A DNA stretch of 24,561 bases from a candidate division WOR-3 bacterium. Its GTDB lineage: Bacteria > Hydrothermota > UBA3072. The stretch is from contig JBDRZZ010000026.1 of the NCBI GenBank assembly GCA_039804165.1, forward strand, positions 1 to 24,561. The letters are read 5' to 3'. The position numbers and the translations under genes are program-made. A model generated the notes under the pieces. It saw only the letters and a list, made by a program, of their open reading frames with translations. It had not been told where the DNA came from and searched no databases. Shown here in pieces: positions 14,990 through 23,029 of this stretch (position 1 is its first letter; each line of letters begins with the position of its first letter).

Positions 14990-15018
14990 TTGACAATATT
15001 GATGTTCTTTATTAGTAT
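14990..15018 (+). promoter_or_regulatory. Promoter of rnpA-yidC-queA operon
   Basis: TTGACA (14990-14995), a 17-bp spacer and TAGTAT (15013-15018). The two -35 boxes of this and the divergent promoter lie 12 bp apart, back to back. Confidence 0.6.
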
Positions 15019-15048
15019 AAATAGATTTTTTAATGCTTGATTCTAAAA

Positions 15049-15399
15049 ATGGGGAAGAAATTTGGTCTTAAAAGAAAGGAATGGATGATCCAAGATGGGG
15101 AGAGGATAAAAGAGGTTTACAAAAAAGGGGTTGCTTTTGAAGGAGATTATACTTATATCTATTATTTGGAAGATGAGGAGAAAAAATTCTCTATTAGAGT
15201 TGAGAAAGGAGTAAAGGGTGGTGTGAGAAGAAATAAATTGAGAAGATGGTTAAGAGAAATCGTAAGGCAAGCAAACCCTCTTCTTAAAAATGGACATTAT
15301 ATAATTGAAGGAAAAAAAAGGGCTTTAGAGAGCACCTATAATGAGATTAAGGAAGATTTTGAAAAGATATGCTTAAGAGGAAATTTATGGTTAAGATAA
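15049..15399 (+). CDS. rnpA: Ribonuclease P protein component
   Basis: A 116-residue basic protein that helps the RNase P RNA cut tRNA 5' leaders. [13 protein letters not shown] at the start fits the family pattern (KKFRLKKxxDF), [14 protein letters not shown] is the central strand, and [15 protein letters not shown] is the RNR signature helix. A TTG at 15037 would add four residues, but the ATG at 15049 fits homologues better. Neither has a good Shine-Dalgarno. rpmH (ribosomal protein L34), almost always just upstream, is absent: only 113 nt separate this start from the divergent gene. The gene overlaps yidD. Confidence 0.93.
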   Translation: MGKKFGLKRKEWMIQDGERIKEVYKKGVAFEGDYTYIYYLEDEEKKFSIRVEKGVKGGVRRNKLRRWLREIVRQANPLLKNGHYIIEGKKRALESTYNEIKEDFEKICLRGNLWLR

Positions 15400-15602
15400 T
15401 TATAGGGATATTAAAATTTTACTCCCATAAAATCTCGCCTTTTTTGCCGAGAAGATGCAAATATTATCCTACTTGTTCATCTTATGCAATAGAGGCTTTT
15501 GAGAAGAAGGGGTTTTTAAAAGGCTTGTTACTCACTTTTTGGAGAATTCTTCGATGTAATCCTTTTAGTAAGGGTGGTTACGATCCTCTGGAGGTAAAAT
15601 AA
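15387..15602 (+). CDS. yidD: Membrane protein insertion efficiency factor YidD
   Basis: A 71-residue protein of the YidD/DUF37 family that assists YidC-dependent membrane insertion at the inner face of the cytoplasmic membrane. The amphipathic N terminus [19 protein letters not shown] is followed by the conserved [21 protein letters not shown] with its Cys pair, then [23 protein letters not shown]. The frame is open from 15369, but the ATG at 15387 has AGAGGAAA just upstream and matches the family start. It overlaps the rnpA end by 13 nt and shares one base with yidC (TAATG). Confidence 0.93.
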   Translation: MVKIIIGILKFYSHKISPFLPRRCKYYPTCSSYAIEAFEKKGFLKGLLLTFWRILRCNPFSKGGYDPLEVK

Positions 15603-17113
15603 TGGATGAAACGAAAAGATTAATACTTGGTTTTGTTTTGATATTTATTGTTATGTGGTTATTCCAGTTATACACAACTCAAAAAAAAGAGAGAGTGGAA
15701 GAACCCCCTATTGAAGAGACTTCTAAAGAGGTTATTTCCCAGAAAGAAGAGAAAATTGCTGAATTAGTGAAGGGCAAAGTGAAAGTTATGAAAGATAGTT
15801 CAAAATTAATAAAAGTGGAAACAAAGCTAATGAACGTTTATTTATCTTCTTTTGGAGGCGTTGTAGATTCAATTTATCTAAAGGATTATAAGGTGAGATT
15901 TTCTCCTCTTAATAGAGAGGGCCCCTTCCTTTCCACCTCTATTATTATGGGAGGGAAACCTATTCCTCTGAGTTTGTTGCCTTTTAAGGTGGAAATAAAA
16001 GAAGGGAAAAATAAAAAGGTGATTTTTTCTTATACTCTGGATTCTATTATTCTTAATAAAACTTACACATTTGAAGATTCCTCTTATATTGTTCATCTTG
16101 AATGTAGCCCTAAGAGTAAATATCTATATGAAATAAGTGCTTTTGAGACAGGTGAGAAATTTTCAAGAGAAGATTATTATAGTGGAGTAGTATACTATGC
16201 AGGGGGTAAAGCTTACCACATAAAAAAAGGGAATTTGTTAAAGGGCTTAGAAGAACCTTTTTCAGGGCTTTACCAATGGGTGGGATATAAAACCAAGTAT
16301 TTTTTTGGAGGTTTTGTTCCAGAGGATTATATTGAAGATTTTACTTTAAAGAAATCCCCTAAAAATCCAGTTTTGTCTATTCAGGCTGAAGATAAAGCAA
16401 GATTCTATTTTGGTCCTCTTAAATATTCTATTCTTGCCTCAGTGAAAAAGGGTTTTGAAGATGCTATATATTTTGGGTGGGCCCTTATAAGACCAATAGC
16501 AAAATTCATCTATCATTTTATGCAATTTCTCCATAATAGGGTAAGTAGTAATTATGGTGTAGTAGTAATCCTATTTGCTTTTTGTCTGAATTTTGTGTTT
16601 ATCCCTCTTACAATTCATCAGGCTAAATCAATTGGTAGAATGAGTAAACTTCAACCTAAATTGCAGGAAATAAAAAGAAAATATAAAGATGATCCTCATA
16701 GAATGAACCAAGAAGTTATTAATTTGTATAGAGAAATAGGATTTAATCCTTTTTCAGGCTGTTTAACTAGTATTTTTTTACAAATGCCTATTTTTATATC
16801 TCTATTTCAGGTTTTGAATTCTTCTATAGAACTTAAAGGAGCTCCTTTCGCTTTATGGATAAGGGATTTATCTGTAAGAGATCCTTATTTTGTGTTTCCA
16901 GTCCTTACTGGAATTTCTATATTTTTCCAGCAACGGATCACGAGTCCACAAACTCATGACGAACAACAGAGGATGATGTCTTATATGACACCTGTTTTTA
17001 TTACAGCGATTTTTTTAACACTTCCTTCGGGGTTGACACTTTACTTCTTTACTTATAATATTTTAACGTTGGTTACTCAGATCCTTATAAAAAGAAGACT
17101 CAAGGAGGTTTAA
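15602..17113 (+). CDS. yidC: Membrane protein insertase YidC
   Basis: A 503-residue Oxa1/Alb3-family insertase with the diderm architecture: an N-terminal anchor (LGFVLIFIVMWLFQLY, 9-24), a long charged linker, a large periplasmic beta-sandwich (about 65-290, including QWVGYKTKYFFGGFVPE) and the five-helix core. The core includes NYGVVVILFAFCLNFVFIPL, the charged hairpin KSIGRMSKLQPKLQEIKRKY, GFNPFSGCLTSIFLQMPIF, and LPSGLTLYFFTYNI. It inserts membrane proteins alone or with SecYEG. The periplasmic domain is typical of outer-membrane bacteria, which agrees with the Omp85 gene. The next gene, jag, begins after an ideal AAGGAGG at the very end of yidC. Confidence 0.95.
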   Translation: MDETKRLILGFVLIFIVMWLFQLYTTQKKERVEEPPIEETSKEVISQKEEKIAELVKGKVKVMKDSSKLIKVETKLMNVYLSSFGGVVDSIYLKDYKVRFSPLNREGPFLSTSIIMGGKPIPLSLLPFKVEIKEGKNKKVIFSYTLDSIILNKTYTFEDSSYIVHLECSPKSKYLYEISAFETGEKFSREDYYSGVVYYAGGKAYHIKKGNLLKGLEEPFSGLYQWVGYKTKYFFGGFVPEDYIEDFTLKKSPKNPVLSIQAEDKARFYFGPLKYSILASVKKGFEDAIYFGWALIRPIAKFIYHFMQFLHNRVSSNYGVVVILFAFCLNFVFIPLTIHQAKSIGRMSKLQPKLQEIKRKYKDDPHRMNQEVINLYREIGFNPFSGCLTSIFLQMPIFISLFQVLNSSIELKGAPFALWIRDLSVRDPYFVFPVLTGISIFFQQRITSPQTHDEQQRMMSYMTPVFITAIFLTLPSGLTLYFFTYNILTLVTQILIKRRLKEV

Positions 17114-17115
17114 GT

Positions 17116-17739
17116 ATGGTTAACCAGGAGATAGAGGTTGAGGGTGTAAATATTGAGGAGGCGTTAAAAAAGGGTTTAGAAAAGCTCTCTCTGGAAGATA
17201 AAAATCAAATAGAATGGGAAGTTTTGTCCTCAGAAGAAGGACTTGTGAGGCTAAGAGTTAAAAGAAAAAAAACTTCAGATATTTCTAATAAAGAAGAGTT
17301 GGTTCGCAGAGAGATAAATGCAATATTAGAGAAGCTCGGAACCACTGGAAAGATTAGAATTGAGAAAGAAAACGATAGACTTTATGTTGATATTAGAACA
17401 AAAGATATGGATGGAATATTGATTGGAAAATCTGGAAAAACCCTTGAATCATTTCAACACCTTCTATCAAGAATCATTCATTCAAAAGACGATTCGATAG
17501 AGCTTTATATAGATGTCGCAGGTTATAGAAGAAAGAGAGAGCGATCTCTTAGTAGTCGTGCGAAAGCCTTTGCAGAGGAAGTTAAAAGATCTGGAAGGGA
17601 ATATATATTTCAGCCTCTACCTCCATCTCTTAGAAGAGTAATTCATCTAGCTGTTTCAGAAATTGAAGGAGTAAGAACTTACACAATTGGCGATTCTGAA
17701 CTAAAGAAGGTGGTTATAGCCCCTGCAAGAGGTAAATAA
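17116..17739 (+). CDS. jag: RNA-binding protein Jag/KhpB (Jag_N-KH-R3H)
   Basis: A 207-residue protein with three parts: the Jag N-terminal domain (EIEVEGVNIEEALKKGLEKL, 5-24, and on to about 50), a KH domain with DGILIGKSGKTLESFQHLL (the GKSG is the GxxG RNA-binding loop), and an R3H domain at the end (SLRRVIHLAVSEIEG and TYTIGDSELKKVVIAP). It binds small and messenger RNAs and affects cell elongation in Gram-positives; the role in diderms is unclear. AAGGAGG at 17102-17108 gives it a strong ribosome-binding site. The yidC-jag-mnmE order is the classic one. Confidence 0.92.
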   Translation: MVNQEIEVEGVNIEEALKKGLEKLSLEDKNQIEWEVLSSEEGLVRLRVKRKKTSDISNKEELVRREINAILEKLGTTGKIRIEKENDRLYVDIRTKDMDGILIGKSGKTLESFQHLLSRIIHSKDDSIELYIDVAGYRRKRERSLSSRAKAFAEEVKRSGREYIFQPLPPSLRRVIHLAVSEIEGVRTYTIGDSELKKVVIAPARGK

Positions 17740-17768
17740 GCTTTTGCTATAAGCTTTGCCTTTAGTAA

Positions 17769-19139
17769 ATGAGAAAATTCTCTGACACCATTTGTGGAAT
17801 AAGCACTCCAATAGGGAAAGGAGCTATTTCAATAATAAGAGTTAGCGGAGAAGATGCTATCAAGATTGTTTCGAAAATCTTTATCCCAAAACAGAAACTC
17901 ATAGATGTAAAAGATAGAACAATTCTTCATGGTTGGATTGAAATTCCCCAAAGTGGAAAAATAATAGACGAGGTTCTTCTTTTCGTTTTTAAAAAACCCT
18001 TTTCTTACACCGGAGAGGATGTTATAGAGATTTCTTCCCATGGAGGTTTGGCAATTCCAAGAAAGATAATGCAATTACTTATAGAAAATGGAGCAAGGAT
18101 AGCAGAAAGAGGAGAATTTACAAGGAGAAGCTTTTTGAATGGGAAAATGAGCCTTTTAGAGGCTGAGGCTTTATTAGATGTTATTGAAGCGAAAACCGAG
18201 AAGAGTTTACTCCTCGCAGAAAGAAACTTAAATGGAAGATTTAGAAAAGAGATCGAAAAAATAAAAGAAGAGTTTATAGAAATAAAGACATTAGTTGAAA
18301 CCTCTTTGGATTTTGAAGAAACTGACTTAATATCTATTTCTCCTATAGAATTAATTAAAAGGATTAAGCTTCTAAAAGAGAAACTGAAGAAGATAGAATC
18401 AACATATAAAAGAGGAAAACTCCTTTTGGATGGATTTAATCTTGCAATAGTGGGGAAACCTAATGTTGGGAAATCAAGTCTTTTCAACGCATTACTTCAG
18501 GAAGAGAAAGCAATTGTGACAGAAATTCCGGGGACTACAAGAGATGTCTTGGAAGGAGTTCTGGATATCGAAGGTTACACGGTTATTATTCATGATATGG
18601 CTGGAATAAGGGATGCTGACTCTAAAGTAGAAGAAATTGGTATAAAAAAAGCCTTAGAAGTTGTGAATTATTCAGATGGAGTTTTGTTTGTTTTAGATGG
18701 CTCTCTACCTTTAAGCGAGGAAGATGAGGAAATCTTTAATATAATCTCAAATAAACCTTTTGTTTTGGTAATAAATAAGAAAGACTTAAAGAAGAAAATT
18801 GGAGAGATTCCTTTTCCTGGAGAAAGAATTTGGATTTCAGCTAAAAATCATTTGGGGATTGAGGAATTGAATAGAGCTATTATTAACCTGATTAAGGGAA
18901 AGGTCCCAGATTTCTTAGAAGAAGAAATTGTCTGTACCACTGAAAGGCAAAGGGATAAAATTAATAAAGCAATAGAGGCTCTTGAGGATGCTCTTCAACT
19001 TTTAAAAGCAGGAAAAGAAATAGAACTTATTGCTTTTGATATAGATGAAGCTATTACTTCTCTTAAAGAGTTAACAGGAGAAATCACTACAGAAGAGATC
19101 CTTGATAGTATATTTTCTAAATTTTGTATTGGTAAATGA
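17769..19139 (+). CDS. mnmE: tRNA modification GTPase MnmE
   Basis: A 456-residue GTPase that with MnmG installs the (carboxymethyl)aminomethyl group on wobble U34. The N-terminal folate-binding domain starts DTICGISTPIGKGAISIIRVSG and contains SYTGEDVIEISSHGG and GEFTRRSFLNGKMSLLEAEAL. The inserted G domain has G1 GKPNVGKSS (229-237), G2 TT (256-257), G3 DMAG (276-279) and G4 NKKD. The C-terminal CIGK (453-456) is the catalytic C-x-G-K end. All key residues are present, unlike the Obg homologue in this window. No Shine-Dalgarno is seen in the 29-nt gap after jag. The TGA overlaps the queA ATG. mnmG is not in the window. Confidence 0.95.
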   Translation: MRKFSDTICGISTPIGKGAISIIRVSGEDAIKIVSKIFIPKQKLIDVKDRTILHGWIEIPQSGKIIDEVLLFVFKKPFSYTGEDVIEISSHGGLAIPRKIMQLLIENGARIAERGEFTRRSFLNGKMSLLEAEALLDVIEAKTEKSLLLAERNLNGRFRKEIEKIKEEFIEIKTLVETSLDFEETDLISISPIELIKRIKLLKEKLKKIESTYKRGKLLLDGFNLAIVGKPNVGKSSLFNALLQEEKAIVTEIPGTTRDVLEGVLDIEGYTVIIHDMAGIRDADSKVEEIGIKKALEVVNYSDGVLFVLDGSLPLSEEDEEIFNIISNKPFVLVINKKDLKKKIGEIPFPGERIWISAKNHLGIEELNRAIINLIKGKVPDFLEEEIVCTTERQRDKINKAIEALEDALQLLKAGKEIELIAFDIDEAITSLKELTGEITTEEILDSIFSKFCIGK

Positions 19140-20152
19140 AAAGGTCTGATTTTTCTTTTAAGCTCCCTAAGGAGCTTATAGCACAATATCCAAAGGAAAA
19201 GGGGTCTTCTCGACTTATGGTTTTAGATAGAGAAACCGGAGGTATTGAGCATAGAAAATTCTCCGATATTGTAGAATATGTAAGATCTGGGGATTGCTTT
19301 GTTATAAATAATTCTAAAGTAATTCCAGCAAGACTTATAGGATATAAATCCCAGGGAGGAGAAATTGAGATTTTACTTATTGAAGAGATAGAAGAAAGAT
19401 TATGGAAGGCAATGGTTTTTCCTGGGAAAAGGGTAAAAGTCAATAATGTTATATTCATTAATGATAAAGTAAAATGCAAAGTTAAAGAGATAGATGAAAA
19501 AACTGGAGAGAGATTCTTAGAATTTAATGTGGATAAAAATGAGCTTCTAAGATATGGAGAAATTCCACTCCCTCCCTATATAAAAAGAGCCCCTTCAGAA
19601 GAGGATAAAAATTATTACCAAACAGTTTACGCAAAAATAGAAGGTTCAATAGCAGCTCCAACAGCAGGCCTTCATTTTAGTGAAGAGATTTTAGAAAAAT
19701 TGAAAGAGAATGGAGTAAAGATTGCAGAAATAACTCTACACATTGGCCCTGGCACTTTTAAACCTATTAGAACAGAAAATATAGAAAACCACGAGATGGA
19801 GAGCGAATGGTTCAAGATAGATAGGGAAGCTGTTTCTATTATAGAAGAGACAAAAAAAGAAGGGAGAAGTGTCTTTGCCATAGGAACTACAACCGTGAGA
19901 GTTCTTGAGACGGTTGCTGTAGGTAAAGGAAGATTGACCCCAAGGGAAGGAAGGACTTCTCTTTTTATTTATCCTCCATATGAGTTTAAAATCGTTGATC
20001 ATTTATTAACAAATTTTCATCTTCCAGAAACAACTCTTCTAATTCTTGTGGCTGCTTTTGCCTCCAGAGAAATGATTTTTAAATGTTACAGAGAAGCGAT
20101 AAAGGAAAAATATATGTTTTATTCTTATGGAGATGCAATGCTTATTCTTTAG
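19136..20152 (+). CDS. queA: S-adenosylmethionine:tRNA ribosyltransferase-isomerase
   Basis: A 338-residue enzyme that moves the ribosyl group of SAM to preQ1 in tRNA, giving epoxyqueuosine at wobble G34. Family motifs run from the start: LPKELIAQYPKEKGSSRLMVLDRETG, FVINNSKVIPARL, GRFL-like segment, YGEIPLPPYIKR, YQTVYAKIEGSIAAPTAGLHFS, LHIGPGTFKPIRTENIENHEMESEW and NFHLPETTLLILVAAFA. Full length, no gaps. It overlaps mnmE by 4 nt (ATGA). With mnmE it makes the 3' half of this operon a wobble-modification unit. Its stop codon overlaps the stop of the convergent marC by 4 bp. Confidence 0.95.
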   Translation: MKRSDFSFKLPKELIAQYPKEKGSSRLMVLDRETGGIEHRKFSDIVEYVRSGDCFVINNSKVIPARLIGYKSQGGEIEILLIEEIEERLWKAMVFPGKRVKVNNVIFINDKVKCKVKEIDEKTGERFLEFNVDKNELLRYGEIPLPPYIKRAPSEEDKNYYQTVYAKIEGSIAAPTAGLHFSEEILEKLKENGVKIAEITLHIGPGTFKPIRTENIENHEMESEWFKIDREAVSIIEETKKEGRSVFAIGTTTVRVLETVAVGKGRLTPREGRTSLFIYPPYEFKIVDHLLTNFHLPETTLLILVAAFASREMIFKCYREAIKEKYMFYSYGDAMLIL

Positions 20153-20742
20153 AGATTAAAATAAGTTTTTATAATTTCAATTACACCTTTTCTTAAAAGC
20201 ATTATAGCGATTGAAGCCAAGAAAAGACTTGCTATTTTGGATAAAGTCTTTGTTCCTGATTGTCCAAGGAATTTAGAAATAGGGATAGAGAACTCAAAAA
20301 TGAGTCCTGCAAAAAGAATATTCAAAATTACCGCAATAGCAGTTAGAAAAACTCCATAGGCATTTACAAGAATAATTGAAGTAGTAAGAACAGCAGGTCC
20401 TGTAATTAAAGGAACTCCCAACGGAACGGCTCCAAGAGTGTCCCGGTCAATACCTTTTGTGAGTTTCTCCCCCCTCGTCAAGTCTGTAAGAGCTATTGTT
20501 AGAAGTAAGATTCCTCCTGCTATCATAAAGTCTGAAACACTTACACCAATAACTTTCATCAATTCTGGCCCAACAAATAGAAAAACAATAGCTACAGCTG
20601 AAGCAGTTAAAATAGATTGAAATAAAACGTTCTTCTTCCTTTTTTTACTTAAACCCTCGGTAAGATTTATGAAGAGAGGTAAAATACCAATGGCATCCAC
20701 TGCAAAAAATAAAGGAACAAAGCAAAGCCAAAAATTTTTCAT
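20149..20742 (-). CDS. MarC/YhgN-family integral membrane protein
   Basis: A 197-residue hydrophobic protein with about six membrane segments: WLCFVPLFFAVDAIGILPLF near the start with the conserved DAIGxLP, then AVAIVFLFVGPELMKVIGV, FMIAGGILLLTIALTDL, the signature VPLGVPLITGPAVLTTSIILV, and two C-terminal helices. The MarC family has no agreed transport substrate; its old link to multidrug resistance in E. coli was withdrawn. It starts within the glycosidase stop (ATGA overlap), so it is translated as the last gene of the glycan operon, though MarC genes are often found in unrelated contexts. Confidence 0.88.
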   Translation of the reverse strand: MKNFWLCFVPLFFAVDAIGILPLFINLTEGLSKKRKKNVLFQSILTASAVAIVFLFVGPELMKVIGVSVSDFMIAGGILLLTIALTDLTRGEKLTKGIDRDTLGAVPLGVPLITGPAVLTTSIILVNAYGVFLTAIAVILNILFAGLIFEFSIPISKFLGQSGTKTLSKIASLFLASIAIMLLRKGVIEIIKTYFNL

Positions 20743-21890
20743 TTTCTAACTTCCTCAAAGAAAGGGGTTTTTCTAATCTCCACACATTTGGCAGCATAAA
20801 TATACAACGCCGCTGACCAGCTTTGCCAATCTTCGCCCATCGGCTCTCCATTTTGCGCCTTTATCCATTCATTAAAGCCGAAATCAAGTCTTTTATTCCT
20901 CGAAAATTTTACTAAATTTGTAAGTTCCATGAGCTTATCTTCTGCTAACTCATATTTCCCAATGGCAACTAAAGCTGCTATATAAAAACCACATATAAAA
21001 GGCCAAATCCCACCATTTTGGTATTCTCCTGGATTATTATAAATAGCGTATCTTGGCATCCAATCAGGATCTTCTGGATGTATAAAAGGGAAAAGACAGG
21101 GAGGCAAGTTTCCCCAAAGAAGCCCTTTTTTCTGCATAACCTTAATTTCTTTTTCAACCCAGTTAATAATTTCCTCTCCTTTTTTTCTATCACATAAGCC
21201 TGAGAGAATTGCAAGAGAGTTTCCCAAAAGGTCAAACCTCGTGCTTTTATATATTTTATAAATCCAGAATGCATAATAAGGTTTATTAGTTAACAAAAAG
21301 CTTCCTCTTCTCTTTGGATCTATTGTAAGCGTTTCTATTAATCTTTTTAATTTTTTTGCTCTTTCATAATTGCCCAATAACTTCAAATAGGTGTATACGA
21401 TAGTGTTTAGAAATAAACTATGGCCTAAAACCCAGAGTTCATCTCTCCAGTCACTTGTTGGGAGTTGTGCAACCATAACATTATCTTCTGGACTCTGATA
21501 CTCCATCCATTTCATTGCTTTTTCTACGGCTTCAGCAAGAAAATTTTTCTCTCCGCTAAAATTTCTAAAAAAACCCACTGCCATAAGAAATAATGGAGTA
21601 GTATCACTTGAACCTCTATCTTTTGGAGTGTGGACAAAAGAGGGTATATGTCCATGCTCAGTCTGATTTTTTGCAAGCCTTTCAAGAACTTTACGAAGCA
21701 CTTCAATTAATTTTTTATTCTCTGAGGTTAAAAAACCTAAGGAAGAAATCATTAAATCCCTTGTGTATGGTTCAGGATACCCCCATCCTGCAGTTCTTGG
21801 CAAACCTTTATAAGGACCTTTCGCATTGTTAAGTAGAACATCTATCGCTGCTTCTTTTGCTCTTTCAATCAGTTCTTTATCGTAATTCAT
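20739..21890 (-). CDS. Putative (alpha/alpha)6-barrel glycosidase, debranching/invertase-like
   Basis: A 383-residue soluble protein without signal peptide. The C-terminal half has GEYQNGGIWPFICGFYIAAL (288-307), FGFNEWIKAQNGEPMGEDWQS (338-358) and WSAALYIYAAKC, and the N-terminal half PEPYTRDLMISSLGFL and SSDTTPLFLMA. This combination occurs in (alpha/alpha)6 glycosidases related to glycogen debranching C-domains, alkaline/neutral invertases (GH100) and glucosylglycerate-type hydrolases (GH63). By analogy the acid would be an Asp in TSDWRDELW (147 or 150) and the base Glu341; these are my inference. Its ATG overlaps the glycosyltransferase stop by 4 nt. Substrate unknown: sucrose-like disaccharide, glucosylglycerate or short glucan are all possible. 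Confidence 0.7.
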   Translation of the reverse strand: MNYDKELIERAKEAAIDVLLNNAKGPYKGLPRTAGWGYPEPYTRDLMISSLGFLTSENKKLIEVLRKVLERLAKNQTEHGHIPSFVHTPKDRGSSDTTPLFLMAVGFFRNFSGEKNFLAEAVEKAMKWMEYQSPEDNVMVAQLPTSDWRDELWVLGHSLFLNTIVYTYLKLLGNYERAKKLKRLIETLTIDPKRRGSFLLTNKPYYAFWIYKIYKSTRFDLLGNSLAILSGLCDRKKGEEIINWVEKEIKVMQKKGLLWGNLPPCLFPFIHPEDPDWMPRYAIYNNPGEYQNGGIWPFICGFYIAALVAIGKYELAEDKLMELTNLVKFSRNKRLDFGFNEWIKAQNGEPMGEDWQSWSAALYIYAAKCVEIRKTPFFEEVRK

Positions 21891-23029
21891 GAAAGACCAA
21901 ATTTTTCTGTTATTATTTTTACAAACTTCCTGGTTATAACTCTATAATCAAAAAGTTCCACAACTCTTTTCCTGCCAGCTTTTCCCATTTTTTCTCTAAG
22001 TTTTTCGTCTTCCATTAAATCCATAAGATAATTTGCAATATCATGAACACTTGCCCTAAAGTCTACTGTTCTTGGCCTTTTAAAAACAATTCTTTGTTCG
22101 GTTTTCTCATTGGAAGGAGACTCTATGTAAATCTCCTTTGTTCTAATCTCTTGAGCAACATTGGCCAAAAAAGCAGTTTTTCCATGAATCATTGTGTCCA
22201 ACATTCCCATTGCTTTAATTCCTATTACTGGTTTTTCACAGGAAGCAGCTTCTATTTGAGCCATTCCAAAACCTTCAAGACGAGAAGGTGCTGCGTATAT
22301 ATCGCAGGCAGCCATAAGATATGGCATAAAATTTCTTGAAAGTATTGTTGTGGTATAAATTACCTTCTTAGAAATGCCAAGTTGTGCGGCAAGTTGCATA
22401 TCAAGTAAGTTTTGAATTTGAGTTCTCGGCTGAGGCCAAACTTTACACACATATTTCCATGGGGGTGCTTTTGAATCATTAATGGCTAAAGCCTGCATAA
22501 CTTCTTGAGCTCCTTTAGAAGCCGCATCCCCACCAACTGTTAAAATCATTAATTCTTGAGGAGAGATTCCAAGAGACTCTCGAATAGCCACGATTTTAGG
22601 ATCGTCCTTTTCTCTGGGGATAAAAGAATTAGTATCACAACCAACATGAAGAACTTCAATATTATCTCCGCTAAGTCCATCTCTTTTATAAACTTTTTTC
22701 ACCCATCTTGAAGTAACCAATATAAGAGGCAAAGCATCCAGAATTTCTCTATAACCTCCAACATATCCGTCTGCAACTAACCAAGGAACAGGAATACATC
22801 CAAATCTTTGAGGATGTAGAACAAGTTGTGGTGTATGTCCCCAATAACCCACTCCAACAACAATGTCAGGTTTAAACCACCGGTAATACCACTCTTTTTC
22901 TTGGTAGGATTCTAAATTTACAGGATAAGCTTCTATTCCCATTTCGGTCAAACCTCTGTATAATAGAGCTCCTTGTGTCGCAAGACCCCCAGGAGAGGCT
23001 GGATAATCAAACATCACAAGAATTTTCAT
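21887..23029 (-). CDS. GT4-family glycosyltransferase
   Basis: A 380-residue retaining GT-B glycosyltransferase. The N-terminal Rossmann half starts MKILVMFDYPASPGGLATQG, with the acceptor-side glycine loop. The C-terminal donor half has VGGDAASKGAQEV (165-177), and SRLEGFGMAQIEAASCEKPVIG (249-270) contains the E-x7-E motif (Glu252, Glu260) of GT4 enzymes. Residues 292-325 form an insertion rich in charged residues before the C-terminal helix, not usual in the family. The frame is open from a TTG at 23041, but the ATG at 23029 has GGGAG 6 nt upstream and restores the canonical start. It overlaps the PIG-L gene by 23 nt and the glycosidase by 4 nt. Donor and acceptor are unknown. Confidence 0.85.
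   Translation of the reverse strand: MKILVMFDYPASPGGLATQGALLYRGLTEMGIEAYPVNLESYQEKEWYYRWFKPDIVVGVGYWGHTPQLVLHPQRFGCIPVPWLVADGYVGGYREILDALPLILVTSRWVKKVYKRDGLSGDNIEVLHVGCDTNSFIPREKDDPKIVAIRESLGISPQELMILTVGGDAASKGAQEVMQALAINDSKAPPWKYVCKVWPQPRTQIQNLLDMQLAAQLGISKKVIYTTTILSRNFMPYLMAACDIYAAPSRLEGFGMAQIEAASCEKPVIGIKAMGMLDTMIHGKTAFLANVAQEIRTKEIYIESPSNEKTEQRIVFKRPRTVDFRASVHDIANYLMDLMEDEKLREKMGKAGRKRVVELFDYRVITRKFVKIITEKFGLS

Noticed and set aside
14936-15048. rpmH or a SAM/cobalamin riboswitch between the methyltransferase gene and rnpA
   Set aside because: Only 113 bp are available and both promoters occupy them; no L34-like basic peptide or riboswitch core is present.
15369-15386. Longer start for yidD
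   Set aside because: The upstream ATG lacks a ribosome-binding site and adds residues not found in the family; the ATG at 15387 has AGAGGAAA.
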